In this document: positions 26,727 through 35,570 of the stretch, in pieces | Layout: each line of letters opens with the position of its first letter | Numbering within the stretch: the stretch's first letter is position 1 | From: Promethearchaeota archaeon | Lineage (GTDB): Archaea; Asgardarchaeota; Lokiarchaeia; Sigynarchaeales; SOKP01 | Reading direction: 5' to 3' | Assembly (NCBI GenBank): GCA_019894875.1 | Contig: JAGXNR010000024.1 | Coordinates: 1 to 36,895, forward strand | Length of the DNA stretch: 36,895 nucleotides | Position numbers and translations under genes: made by a program | Notes under the pieces: model-generated | Told to the model about the DNA's origin: nothing | Databases searched by the model: none | The model's input: only the letters and a program-made list of their open reading frames with translations

Positions 26727-27884
26727 ATGATTGATTTTAGTTTAAGTGAGGAGCAAAATACCTTACTCATGAAAGCAAGGGATTTTGCCACAAAAGAAAT
26801 AAAGCCTGTAGCTATTGAGTTTGATAAAGAGGGTACTTATCCGGAGGAGATTCTAAAAAAAGCACATGAGTTAGGGCTTATGTACACGAATATTCCCAAG
26901 GAATATGGTGGATCTGGATTTAGTTTTTTAGAGCATTATATTGTGACCGAGGCATTAAATTATGAGTGTCCGTCTATTGCTCAGATGATTGGAATATCAC
27001 ACCTGTCCATGGCGCCAATTCAGCTTGGTGGAACAGAGGAACAGAAGAAGAAATTTATAGGGACCATGACTAAAAGTTATCGTAGTGGATGTTTTTGTCT
27101 CACCGAACCTGAGGCTGGCTCTGATGCAGCTATGATGGAAACTATGGCAGAAAAGAAAGGGAATGGCTATCTTATAAACGGAACAAAGCGTTTTATTACT
27201 AATGGAAAATATGCCGATTTACTTTGTTTGTTCGCGACTATTGATAAAAGTCTTGGGACAAGAGGAATTTGCTGTTTTGCAGTACCTAGAAGTACTCCCG
27301 GAATAGAAGTGGTTAAAGTAGAAGATAAAATGGGCCAACGGGCACTAAATGTTGCCGAATTAAAATTTGAAAATGTTGAGTTAAGTGAAGAAAACCTTAT
27401 TGGACAAGAAGGGCAAGGATTTAAGCTAGCCATGATGGCTCTTGACAGAGGAAGAGTGAACATTGCAACATGTTGCACAGGCATTGCTCAAAAAGCATTG
27501 GATGAAGCAGTCGAATGGGCGAACACGAGAGTACAATTTGGTCAGACTATAGGTAAGTTCCAAGGTGTTCATTTTATGTTGGCCGACATGAATGCTCTTG
27601 TGATGGCATCAAGAGCTATGTACCTTCAAGGAGGATGGATGCTAGATCAAGGTATACGATGTACAACCGAAGCTGCATTAGCGAAATGCTTTGCATCTGA
27701 TGCCGCCATGAAGGTTACTACGGATGCAGTCCAAATAGTAGCAGGTTCAGGATATATGAAGGGTGCAATTGTAGAAAAGCTTATGCGTGATGCTAAATTA
27801 ACTCAGATTTATGAAGGTACTAATCAGATTAATCGATTGGTAGCAGGTCGTGGTATCTTAGCTAAACGGAGTGTTTTGTTTTAA
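26727..27884 (+). CDS. Acyl-CoA dehydrogenase (FAD)
   Basis: Oxidises an acyl-CoA to the 2-enoyl-CoA, passing electrons to ETF. The 385-residue length is standard. Visible motifs: the N-terminal helical domain, CFCLTEPEAGSDAAMM (about 130-145, FAD contact), GTKRFITNG (about 152-160), RVNIATCCTGIAQKALDEAVEW and, near the C-terminus, IYEGTNQINRLVAGR, where Glu363 of YEGT is the catalytic base position used in short/medium-chain enzymes. The start ATG has a weak GAGAG upstream. It is a single-gene unit. ETF subunits are not in the window. Chain length or branched-chain preference cannot be assigned. Together with the CoA-transferase, thioesterase and acyltransferase it points to acyl-CoA metabolism, which is known in Lokiarchaeia. 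Confidence 0.93.
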   Translation: MIDFSLSEEQNTLLMKARDFATKEIKPVAIEFDKEGTYPEEILKKAHELGLMYTNIPKEYGGSGFSFLEHYIVTEALNYECPSIAQMIGISHLSMAPIQLGGTEEQKKKFIGTMTKSYRSGCFCLTEPEAGSDAAMMETMAEKKGNGYLINGTKRFITNGKYADLLCLFATIDKSLGTRGICCFAVPRSTPGIEVVKVEDKMGQRALNVAELKFENVELSEENLIGQEGQGFKLAMMALDRGRVNIATCCTGIAQKALDEAVEWANTRVQFGQTIGKFQGVHFMLADMNALVMASRAMYLQGGWMLDQGIRCTTEAALAKCFASDAAMKVTTDAVQIVAGSGYMKGAIVEKLMRDAKLTQIYEGTNQINRLVAGRGILAKRSVLF

Positions 27885-28062
27885 ACTTATCGTTATTAGG
27901 TTTAACCAACACTGAAAATTAAATATTTTTTTACATTTATAGTAAGTTTTGCCACAGAAGGTTCTAAGGAGATAAAATAAACTTTCAATGGATTTAACAA
28001 AACAAGAAATAATAAAATCAGAAGAATTTCTTTTTTAGAATTCTTTTATATCTTAGTAATTG

Positions 28063-28093
28063 AAAAAAAAATTGAAAAAAAAAATAGAAAAAA
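28063..28093 (-). terminator. Triple oligo-T terminator after the ubiquitin-like gene
   Basis: Three A-runs on the plus strand (28063-28071, 28075-28084, 28088-28093) read as T6, T10 and T9 on the minus strand directly after the stop at 28103. Several consecutive T-tracts are typical of strong archaeal termination. Confidence 0.6.
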
Positions 28094-28102
28094 TTATTGA
28101 TT

Positions 28103-28441
28103 TTAAATTGAACCAGCAGTACTTGCTGGGATTAAAAGAATATCGTCACCATTGTTGACATTGTAATCTCTTAATGGACTGTTTTCCTCCATTGTAATTC
28201 CACCAGAAGATAAATGAAAGTCATTAGGATCAAGTCCATATAGATTTCCTAATGTGTTTTTAAGATCATCAACACAGTTGCCATCATTCACAGTTAATTT
28301 CTCCTTTTTTTCACCTGGGCCAATTGTACTCATGAAGTACAATGTTATTTTCCTACCTGCTGAAGGGGTTTTAGATGCAGGGGTTTTTGATTTTACTCGT
28401 TGCTCCCCACCTAAATCCTCATCAAATTCGTCAAAACTCAT
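28103..28441 (-). CDS. Ubiquitin-like beta-grasp protein
   Basis: A 112-residue protein with a polar, Lys/Ser/Thr/Pro-rich N-terminal tail (1-30) followed by a ubiquitin-like domain (about 31-106). Similarity to ubiquitin can be followed through: KITLYFMSTIGPGEKKEKLTV (first hairpin, 31-51), the helix VDDLKNTLGNLYGLDP, HLSSGGITMEENSPLRDYNV, where ubiquitin has LIFAGKQLEDGRTLSDYNI, and the last strand ILLIPA. The C-terminus is PASTAGSI and has no Gly-Gly, so conjugation would need trimming or does not happen. No E1, E2, E3 or deubiquitinase gene is nearby. GGATG precedes the ATG by 8 bases. It may be a non-conjugated adaptor; URM1/SAMP-type sulfur carriers need the diglycine and so are unlikely. 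Confidence 0.78.
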   Translation of the reverse strand: MSFDEFDEDLGGEQRVKSKTPASKTPSAGRKITLYFMSTIGPGEKKEKLTVNDGNCVDDLKNTLGNLYGLDPNDFHLSSGGITMEENSPLRDYNVNNGDDILLIPASTAGSI

Positions 28442-28779
28442 TTTTTATTACATCCTTTTTTTGTTATTTTCAATTTTATTAAACTTAAGAATATAGCATT
28501 CAAATGATATTATAAAACCCATTGGTATGATTTTGCAGTTTTTCAGAATTTTTAATGAAAAAGAGCAATTCTTAGTTTAGGTGTTTTTATTATTCATTTA
28601 GTAAATCTTGTTAAACCATAAGGGAACTTGGGATTATAATAGTAAGATGAAGAGATTTAGGATTTTAATATCTTAATTAATAAAAACTTTAAAAATTACA
28701 AAATAATAATCAAACATTATAAAAAGCATTAAAAATCAATTTTATACTACTTTTTTTTATAACAACTAAAGCATTTGTT
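28442..28779. other. 338-base intergenic stretch
   Basis: AT-rich DNA between two minus-strand genes. It holds a candidate promoter of the ubiquitin-like gene (28506-28517). I see no other gene, RNA or repeat. Confidence 0.5.
28506..28517 (-). promoter_or_regulatory. Candidate TATA box of the ubiquitin-like gene
   Basis: On the minus strand the sequence reads TTTTATAATATC, a fair archaeal TATA box, about 65-75 bases before ATG 28441. This would place the RNA start about 40 bases upstream of the gene. Confidence 0.35.
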
Positions 28780-30219
28780 TTATACCATTTCTATCTGTGG
28801 ACTAGATGCATCGATTTCTACCGGTTTATCGAGTGTAATTTTTCTTAAAAAGAATATTGCTATTAAGTAGAAAAATCCTTGTGAGCCAAATAATAATGTA
28901 ATTATCATAGGATCTCTCTGATTCGCACCCGTGAGAATTAGACCAATTATAATTTGGAAAAAGCCAGCACCAAGCGATGATATAAATGTAGAAAATCCAT
29001 AGTAAGATCCCGAAATATTAGAAATCGTTTCGTCAAGATCAGAAGAATTTTTTTTAACTGCGGCTTCATGGATTAAAGAAGCACCTAAAGGAATTCCAAA
29101 TAAAGGTATTGAATAATTTGTCCCTAAAATTGTACCAAAAGAAACAACAAACAATAAAATCTTAAGAATATATGGAAGATTACTTAGGAGAAATAAGAAA
29201 TCAGTAAATGAGACAATCGCTGAGAAAGTTAGTGCCAAAGAATATGATTTAACTAAAGGACTTTTTTTAATTACGAATCTCCACACAAAATACCAACCTA
29301 ATTTTCCAGCAAGAGAAATTATTACATATATTAAAAATTCTGCTTGCTGAAATTCAAGCAAGAATGTTTGAAATGGAAATAGTAGGAATCCAAAAATACT
29401 TCCCCCGATATTCATAAAAAAACCAGAATATACTAAATTTCTGTATTTATAATCTCTTGCGGGTTCTGCCATTTTTTTGAAAGTTCCTCTCAGTGACACC
29501 TTTTCTTTTTTTGAGTTAGAATTGTAAAGGTAAAAACTTTCATCCACAGAAAAAAATACTACTACCACAGCGATTAAACCAACACAAGTTAAAATAAATC
29601 CCATTACGGGGATGATATTAAGAATAATTTGACCAGAGGGATCATAATGTTTAGCGTTTTGTGGATCAGGGAGTAGACTTTGAACGAAAAGTAGCAAAAA
29701 TAGAGATATAACTGAAGCAATTATCATGAAAAAGGCACGCAACGATGCAACTTTGTGTCTATTGGTCAATGTTTGAGATTGTTCAGGTAACATTGATAAG
29801 TAAGTGTTGAAGATTAAGGTTCCAGTTAAAGCACGAGTCGCAGTTACAATCCAGAAATAGATTGCCGTCGGTAAGAATAATGAGTTGTTTTCTGGAGCAA
29901 ATGGAGGAAACCATATTATTATGCTGCTGATAATCCAGAAAGGCAAAGCATATAGTAAAAAGGGACGTCGTTTTCCGAATTTTCCAGGTTTTTTATTATC
30001 CATAATAACACCAAATATAATTGAGAAGAATGCTGAGATAAAAACGTTAAATGAAAGTCCAACTGAAGCAAGGACTGGATCTAAATTAATGGTGTACACA
30101 TAAAATTGAAAAACAAAAGAACCACTAAAAATATTCAACATGGATATTCCAAAATTCCCAAGTGCATATCCGAATAAACGTTTCCCCTTTAATTCCCTTA
30201 AACTATTTGGTGTGACCAA
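28780..30219 (-). CDS. GPH/MelB-type MFS transporter (cation:sugar symporter-like)
   Basis: A 479-residue membrane protein with about twelve helices. The N-terminus (LFGYALGNFGISML, 15-28) and the loop motif GVIMDNKKPGKFGKRRPFLLY (about 70-90; D-x-x-x-x-x-x-x-GRRRP-like) are typical of the glycoside-pentoside-hexuronide:cation symporter family and related eukaryotic MFSD2/SV2-like members. The substrate is likely a sugar or glycoside but could be something else. It is divergent from the activase gene at 30600, with 380 bases between starts, and may share regulation with it. Confidence 0.82.
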   Translation of the reverse strand: MVTPNSLRELKGKRLFGYALGNFGISMLNIFSGSFVFQFYVYTINLDPVLASVGLSFNVFISAFFSIIFGVIMDNKKPGKFGKRRPFLLYALPFWIISSIIIWFPPFAPENNSLFLPTAIYFWIVTATRALTGTLIFNTYLSMLPEQSQTLTNRHKVASLRAFFMIIASVISLFLLLFVQSLLPDPQNAKHYDPSGQIILNIIPVMGFILTCVGLIAVVVVFFSVDESFYLYNSNSKKEKVSLRGTFKKMAEPARDYKYRNLVYSGFFMNIGGSIFGFLLFPFQTFLLEFQQAEFLIYVIISLAGKLGWYFVWRFVIKKSPLVKSYSLALTFSAIVSFTDFLFLLSNLPYILKILLFVVSFGTILGTNYSIPLFGIPLGASLIHEAAVKKNSSDLDETISNISGSYYGFSTFISSLGAGFFQIIIGLILTGANQRDPMIITLLFGSQGFFYLIAIFFLRKITLDKPVEIDASSPQIEMV

Positions 30220-30599
30220 AAAAAAACCCTAGTTTATGATAAAAATTATAATTAAAATAATTTGAAATAGTTTTCGATATTTGTTTATAGGTTTAAACGG
30301 TATTGTGAAGATTTTTTAAAGTTTCTTATCTCTAGATACATTGTTAAAAAGTCAAACTGATCAAAAAAAAAGAATGAAACTGTGAATTGAAACAATGGAA
30401 TTAAAACACTTATTTAGCCCTTGTAAAAACGATATATCATAATCTACTCTATTGATTCAACAAGATACTTATAATATTCTCAAACATTTAATTTTATTTA
30501 TAAACCTATTTGTATAAATTGAAATTTAATCAAATAAATATCTAAGTAAACTAATCTATCTTGTTATATCTGAAATAGTAGAATAATTGGTGTTATGAA
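30220..30599. other. 380-base divergent intergenic region
   Basis: AT-rich region between the transporter and activase genes that must hold both promoters. Reading towards each gene, the 9-mer TAAACCTAT occurs once on each side: at 30287-30295 (minus strand, 68-76 bases upstream of the transporter start) and at 30501-30509 (plus strand, 91-99 upstream of the activase start). No small gene or RNA is evident. GGTG at 30589-30592 is a likely ribosome-binding site for ATG 30600. Confidence 0.4.
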
Positions 30600-33557
30600 A
30601 TGCTTAATAAGAGTCTTCAAGCAACTAAGCCAAGGAAACCTCGATATTTCGAGGGACTGGAAATTGGTGCGGTTTCCGTAAAATGGGTTCGTCGAACACA
30701 AAATGAAGAGATACTTAGTGAAGTTATACGTCATGAGGGTTCTCCAAGAGAGAAAATAAAGAAAATATTCAGTTGTTATAATGGTGATAACAATTCAAAA
30801 ATTGTAATAACTGGTCAAGCAACAAGTAGTTTTCTTAATTTGCCATACAGATCAGAAGTAGAATGTCTTGAAAAAGCTCTTTCTTATTATAATCTAAAGC
30901 CTGACATTTTACTTTCACTTGGTGGAGAAACTTTTAGCGTTTATCCCATGAAAAATGGTAATGTTAAGAACATAATTTCTACTTCAAAGTGTGCTGCGGG
31001 TACGGGTGAGTTTATTGTGCAGCAACTTCAAAGAATGGGATTATCTATTGAAGAAGGAATAGAAACAAGCAAAGATGGGGCTTTTACTCAATTAGCAACA
31101 AGGTGTTCAGTCCATTGTAAATCAGATGCAACTCACCGATTGAATAAAGGTGAGTGTACACCAGCAGATATAGCAAAGACGTTAATCTATGACCTAGCAA
31201 GAAAAGTAAGTGAAATGATAGAAGCAACCCAATGGCCTACACGGTTAATTGTGATATCAGGGGGGGTTGCTTTAAATAAGATCTTCATCAAGAATCTTTC
31301 TACCTTTCTCAAAGACTCAGAAATTAAAGTATTACCAGAAAGTCCTTATCTCGAAGTTTTTGGAGCATCATTATTTGCATCTGAGTTGCCAGAATCTACC
31401 CAAATAAATGATAACTGGTTTAGTACCTCAATTAATGAGTTTCAAACTCATGAAGCACTTGAAAAATCAGAACCTCTTCTTGATTATAGAGTTAGTACAA
31501 AAAGTAAGATGGAGTTAAAACCAGGAGAAAAATATATACTTGGTGTAGATGCGGGTTCTACTACCACTAAAGCCGTATTGTTTAACTTATCTGATAATAC
31601 AATAGGAGCAAGTGTTTATTTAAGAACATTAGGTAATCCCATATTAGCAACTAAAAAATGTATAAAAGCACTTGTAGAGCAAGTTGGAGATAGTTCTATA
31701 AGACTAATCCAATGTGGGGTAACAGGATCAGCAAGAGAGATGGTATCAGTTTATTTAGATAACTGTCGAAGTTTTAATGAAATTTTAGCACACGCAAGGG
31801 CAGCAACCGAAGAGCTTCCTGAGGTTGCTACTGTTTTTGAAATAGGCGGACAGGATTCAAAATTCATTTCATTTTTAAAAGGAGTACCGATTGATTATGC
31901 GATGAATGAAGGTTGCTCTGCAGGAACAGGTAGTTTTCTTGAAGAATCTGCATCAGTTGATATGGGTATTGCAGTAGAAGAAATAAGTTCTATTGCGACA
32001 AAAAGCACTCAACCAATCGCATTTGGTGAACGATGTGCTGCTTTTATCAATACCGACTTAAGAAACGCACTTCAACAAGGAGCAAAAGTAGAGGATGTTG
32101 TTGCTGGTCTTGTCTATTCGATTGCTGATAATTATATTTCTCGTATTGTTGGACCTCGTCAAATTGGAGCAAATCTTCTATTTCTTGGAGGAGTCGCTCT
32201 TAATAAGTCTGTTGCTTTAGCTATTGCGGCTCGTTCACAGCGAAGGATTGTAGTTCCTACTCATCCCGAACTTATGGGTGCTGTAGGCACAGCTCTTATG
32301 ACGAGGGATCTATTACAACGTGATGAAATATCAGAAGAAAATTATACACTACAAAATCTTACGAAGGGAAAAATACAGATTAAAAATACGTTTAGATGCA
32401 AATCATGTGAAAATAATTGTGAGATTGAAAGGATTTCGATAAGAGGCCATGTTTATCCTTTTGGAGGTTTGTGTTCTAAATATAAATTACTGCGTCAGAA
32501 AGGTACAAAGATAAAGGAAGGTCAAGATCTTATAGAAATCAGGAATAAAATGATGATTGATGAATTTGGAGCTCGTTCTTTAAGTAATCCTCGTGGTACG
32601 ATTGGTATACCCATGTCATTAACGTCTCATGTTTACTTTCCCTTATATGTTAAATTTATCAATGAGCTTGGATATAATGTAGTATTATCAAATCCTTCAA
32701 AGACAGGCAATACAAAAACAAAGGCACCTATATGTTATCCCTGTGAGTTAGTTCATGGGGCAGTAAACGATCTTATTAATCGAAATGTTGATTATATCTT
32801 TTTACCCCATGTTATTGAAATGGAAATTCCAAAGGGTTATATTCATGGTTATACTTGCCCATCTACAACCACTATACCTGACATTATCCGCGCAGCTTTT
32901 GAGAGTGAAAGTGGAAAGATATTATCACCACATATTGGTCTCTCAGAAGATCTTATTAAAACAACATTGAAAGAGCTTGGAAGAATTGCTTCCTTATTAG
33001 GATTAGAAAATGAGGTAGGTATTAATGCAGGATTAGTAGCCTTATCTCATTATAGAATGTTCAGAGAAATATATTACGAATTTGGACAAAATAAATTAAA
33101 AGACTTATTAAAAAAGCCATCAGTAATTATTGTTGGAAGACCTTACGTCGTTTATCCTCCAGATGTTAATATAGCTCTACCTCGTAAGATTGTTAGCAGA
33201 GGATACAATGCTATTCCTTCTGACATGTTACCTTTTATAAATGATGGAAGTGTTCCACAACGAAATGTATGGAGATTCACTCAAGAGATCGATAATGCGG
33301 TTAAATACGTTAAAAAATATCCTAATCTCTATATTTGCTTTGTTTCTTGCTTTTCTTGTGGACCTGATGGGACTATGTATCATCACTACCGGCAACAACT
33401 TGAAGGACATACATTCTGTTATCTCGAAATAGATTCCCATACAGCCCACGCCGGTTTTGAAACAAGGGTGGGTGCGTTTTTAGATATTATCGAAGAACGT
33501 CATCTAAAAAAGGATAAAAAAAATAAAAAATCACTAATTCAAACCATAGTTGTTTAA
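30600..33557 (+). CDS. Acyl-CoA dehydratase activase: two ASKHA ATPase (BcrA/BadF/HgdC) domains + DUF2229
   Basis: A 985-residue ATP-driven electron activator of the 2-hydroxyacyl-CoA dehydratase activase family. Domain 1 (about 15-265) has the Fe-S cysteine motifs KCAAGTGEF (Cys131) and RCSVHCKSD (Cys169, Cys173), but its phosphate-1 loop is degenerate (LEIGAVSVKW). Domain 2 (about 310-575) is complete: GVDAGSTTTKA (315-325), GCSAGTGSF (Cys439), RCAAFINTD (Cys479) and FLGGVALNKSV. A cysteine-rich linker follows (CKSCENNC, about 600-607, and GGLCSKY). The C-terminal part (about 660-970) is DUF2229-like, with CYPCELVHG, SCFSCGPDG and HTAHAGFETRVGAF. The partner at 33561 follows after 3 bases. 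Bacterial versions are often single proteins of about 1400 residues, so the pair equals one split protein. The reduced target is unknown; no dehydratase A/B subunits are nearby. Confidence 0.88.
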   Translation: MLNKSLQATKPRKPRYFEGLEIGAVSVKWVRRTQNEEILSEVIRHEGSPREKIKKIFSCYNGDNNSKIVITGQATSSFLNLPYRSEVECLEKALSYYNLKPDILLSLGGETFSVYPMKNGNVKNIISTSKCAAGTGEFIVQQLQRMGLSIEEGIETSKDGAFTQLATRCSVHCKSDATHRLNKGECTPADIAKTLIYDLARKVSEMIEATQWPTRLIVISGGVALNKIFIKNLSTFLKDSEIKVLPESPYLEVFGASLFASELPESTQINDNWFSTSINEFQTHEALEKSEPLLDYRVSTKSKMELKPGEKYILGVDAGSTTTKAVLFNLSDNTIGASVYLRTLGNPILATKKCIKALVEQVGDSSIRLIQCGVTGSAREMVSVYLDNCRSFNEILAHARAATEELPEVATVFEIGGQDSKFISFLKGVPIDYAMNEGCSAGTGSFLEESASVDMGIAVEEISSIATKSTQPIAFGERCAAFINTDLRNALQQGAKVEDVVAGLVYSIADNYISRIVGPRQIGANLLFLGGVALNKSVALAIAARSQRRIVVPTHPELMGAVGTALMTRDLLQRDEISEENYTLQNLTKGKIQIKNTFRCKSCENNCEIERISIRGHVYPFGGLCSKYKLLRQKGTKIKEGQDLIEIRNKMMIDEFGARSLSNPRGTIGIPMSLTSHVYFPLYVKFINELGYNVVLSNPSKTGNTKTKAPICYPCELVHGAVNDLINRNVDYIFLPHVIEMEIPKGYIHGYTCPSTTTIPDIIRAAFESESGKILSPHIGLSEDLIKTTLKELGRIASLLGLENEVGINAGLVALSHYRMFREIYYEFGQNKLKDLLKKPSVIIVGRPYVVYPPDVNIALPRKIVSRGYNAIPSDMLPFINDGSVPQRNVWRFTQEIDNAVKYVKKYPNLYICFVSCFSCGPDGTMYHHYRQQLEGHTFCYLEIDSHTAHAGFETRVGAFLDIIEERHLKKDKKNKKSLIQTIVV

Positions 33558-33560
33558 AAA

Positions 33561-34982
33561 ATGACAGAGATAGAACCATCTAATTGTTTAAAAGAAGATA
33601 ATAAAAATAGAATAGAACAGGCTCATTTTTCAGATGATCTTAAATGTATTATTGATAGTGAGGGTCAGAAAATCGATTTTGACGACCCAAGAATAGTCTA
33701 TGTTGATCCTGAGCCACGTAACTCCTATGGAAGAAAACTAGTTATTAATTTGTTTAAAAAATTTAATCGAAACATTAGGATAGGTGAAGAAACTGATGCT
33801 TCTATTTTACAATATGCTAAAAGGATCTGTTCTGGTAGAGAATGTCTTGCGAGTGTTGCAATCGCAGGTGCCGTCTTAAAGGATATTGAAGAATATAAAG
33901 GGGAAAATGAAATCACAATATACCGAACCCCAATAGATAACCACGGTCCATGTCAGAATGGTGCATGGCCAGTTCTTTGGGAGACTTTTTCAAAGAGATT
34001 AAATGTGAAAAATGCCATTTTCTGCGCTTTTCCTAAATATACTAATAATTATCTTGGATTAAATCGCGACTTATTAGCAATGGAAAACATTAATTTTATT
34101 GTAGGTCAGTATCTTATCGAGGCAAGAAACGCTTTAGAATGTGTTGCTGAGAATAAAATTAGAGCTTTGGAGAAATTTGAAGACATAACTAATGAATTGA
34201 TTGATAGTGTAAAAGATGGGAGGAAGACAATAAACACCGGTCTAATAAAATGGGCAAGAGAGGTCACAAAAATACCTCTTAAAGCTAGCGTTGAAGAAAC
34301 TCCCAAAGTTTTAATTTTTGGCGGTTTAAATCTAATGTTTGATCATTATCCTGTAGAAGATTTTTTTCTCGAAAAAGGAATTATTGTAAAAGTTGTAGAT
34401 ATAATTGAAACGATGAGCATGATTTTAGCAGAAAGTACTATAAGATTTGGATTTAAAAAAGGATTATTAACGCCAAAAGAGCAATTTAATGAAAAACTAT
34501 TAGGCATTTCTGAATTAGAAGGAAAAGATCAAAAAGAATTTCAAAGGACAAGGAGAAATAAAAGTGCTTTAAACTTCCTTAATTCTCAATGTAAAACGTT
34601 CAGGAGGATAATCGGGAAATCTGGATTATTATTTGATCCATTTATAGATTTTATCGATCTCTTTGAAGAGGGAAATAAGTATATTTCTTCAAATAGTCTT
34701 AGTGAAACTCCCATTATAACGGGTAGATTTTTACATTCGATAAAGGAAAGGATTTATGATGGTTTAGTTAATTTAGGAACTTTTAACTGTCAACCTGCCA
34801 TGAACTCGCAAGCAATCATACGACCCTTAGCTAATAAATCTGACATCCCTTATGCTGCAATAGATTGTGAAGGACCGTGGATATCAACAAATCAACGCAG
34901 ACTTCTTGAAACAATAGCAATACAAGCGAAGAGAATGCGAAAAGAAAAGAATAAGAAACTAATCCAAAATGTAACTAACTAA
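33561..34982 (+). CDS. Activase-partner protein (HgdB/DUF2229-associated C-terminal module)
   Basis: A 473-residue protein matching the last part of large acyl-CoA dehydratase activase proteins, related to the 2-hydroxyacyl-CoA dehydratase component. Visible features are SGRECLASVAIAGAVLKDIEEY (Cys95, about 91-112), the cluster-type motif NHGPCQNGAWPVLWE (Cys131), LIFGGLNLMFDHYPVEDFF (about 252-270), and near the C-terminus NCQPAMNSQAIIRPL followed by IPYAAIDCEGP. These conserved cysteines probably bind a 4Fe-4S or double-cubane cluster. It starts 3 bases after the activase stop, so the two are made together. It overlaps the convergent TrmO-like gene by 8 bases at the 3' end. Function in detail is unknown. 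Confidence 0.82.
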   Translation: MTEIEPSNCLKEDNKNRIEQAHFSDDLKCIIDSEGQKIDFDDPRIVYVDPEPRNSYGRKLVINLFKKFNRNIRIGEETDASILQYAKRICSGRECLASVAIAGAVLKDIEEYKGENEITIYRTPIDNHGPCQNGAWPVLWETFSKRLNVKNAIFCAFPKYTNNYLGLNRDLLAMENINFIVGQYLIEARNALECVAENKIRALEKFEDITNELIDSVKDGRKTINTGLIKWAREVTKIPLKASVEETPKVLIFGGLNLMFDHYPVEDFFLEKGIIVKVVDIIETMSMILAESTIRFGFKKGLLTPKEQFNEKLLGISELEGKDQKEFQRTRRNKSALNFLNSQCKTFRRIIGKSGLLFDPFIDFIDLFEEGNKYISSNSLSETPIITGRFLHSIKERIYDGLVNLGTFNCQPAMNSQAIIRPLANKSDIPYAAIDCEGPWISTNQRRLLETIAIQAKRMRKEKNKKLIQNVTN

Positions 34983-35481
34983 CTTTTCTCTGAATCTTTC
35001 CTTTTAGCCAACCGATTTTTTTTGTTTTAACATTATCAAAATGGGGAATATAGGGTTTTAAATCTAATATAGGTGTTTTATCTAGAATGTCAACGTTTTT
35101 CACATGAATGATATTATCACTAATTTCGATTATCTCCAATATTGAAAGCCCTAATGGATTTGGGCGAAAAGGAGTCCGAATAGCAAATACTCCCCTTTTC
35201 TCATTATCTAAAAATGGTTTAGATTGAAGTGGAACGGGCAATTTTACCATATCAAAAAAAAATAGGCAATAGAGATGAGAAAATTCGGAAAGATCTTTCA
35301 AACCGGTTTTATATTTAGAAAAAATCTCAATGGTTCCTTTCACCGTTGAGATTCCTGATTGAATAGGGATTCCTTTAAGTGTTTTAAAAGGAGTATGAAT
35401 AATACCAATTGGTTTAAAACAGATATCATCGGGGAATTTACGATCTTTAAGATCAATTAATTCTCTATTCATGATTTCCAT
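34975..35481 (-). CDS. trmO: TrmO/TsaA-family tRNA (N6-threonylcarbamoyladenosine37) methyltransferase-like protein
   Basis: A 168-residue protein of the TrmO (YaeB/TsaA) family, which methylates t6A37 in tRNA with SAM. It shows the opening FKPIGIIHTPFKTLKGIPIQ, the SHLYCLFFFD strand, the diagnostic RTPFRPNPLGLSILEI motif (about 105-120) and DILDKTPILDLKPYIPHFD (about 135-153). Archaeal and short bacterial members are about this length and lack the extra C-terminal domain of E. coli TrmO. The 3' end overlaps the activase-partner gene by 8 bases. Substrate identity is by family only. Confidence 0.87.
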   Translation of the reverse strand: MEIMNRELIDLKDRKFPDDICFKPIGIIHTPFKTLKGIPIQSGISTVKGTIEIFSKYKTGLKDLSEFSHLYCLFFFDMVKLPVPLQSKPFLDNEKRGVFAIRTPFRPNPLGLSILEIIEISDNIIHVKNVDILDKTPILDLKPYIPHFDNVKTKKIGWLKGKIQRKVS

Positions 35482-35570
35482 AATCTTCTAAAGATTATGA
35501 TTACAGAAAAGACTTTCTAATAGATTATGATTTCTAACTGTTAAAAGAAGAATTGAGTGATTATATTAAA

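Noticed and set aside
27989..28039. A 16-codon frame (MDLTKQEIIKSEEFLF) after an AGGAG
   Set aside because: The AGGAG is about 17 bases before the ATG, too far for a normal start, and the peptide is too short to judge.
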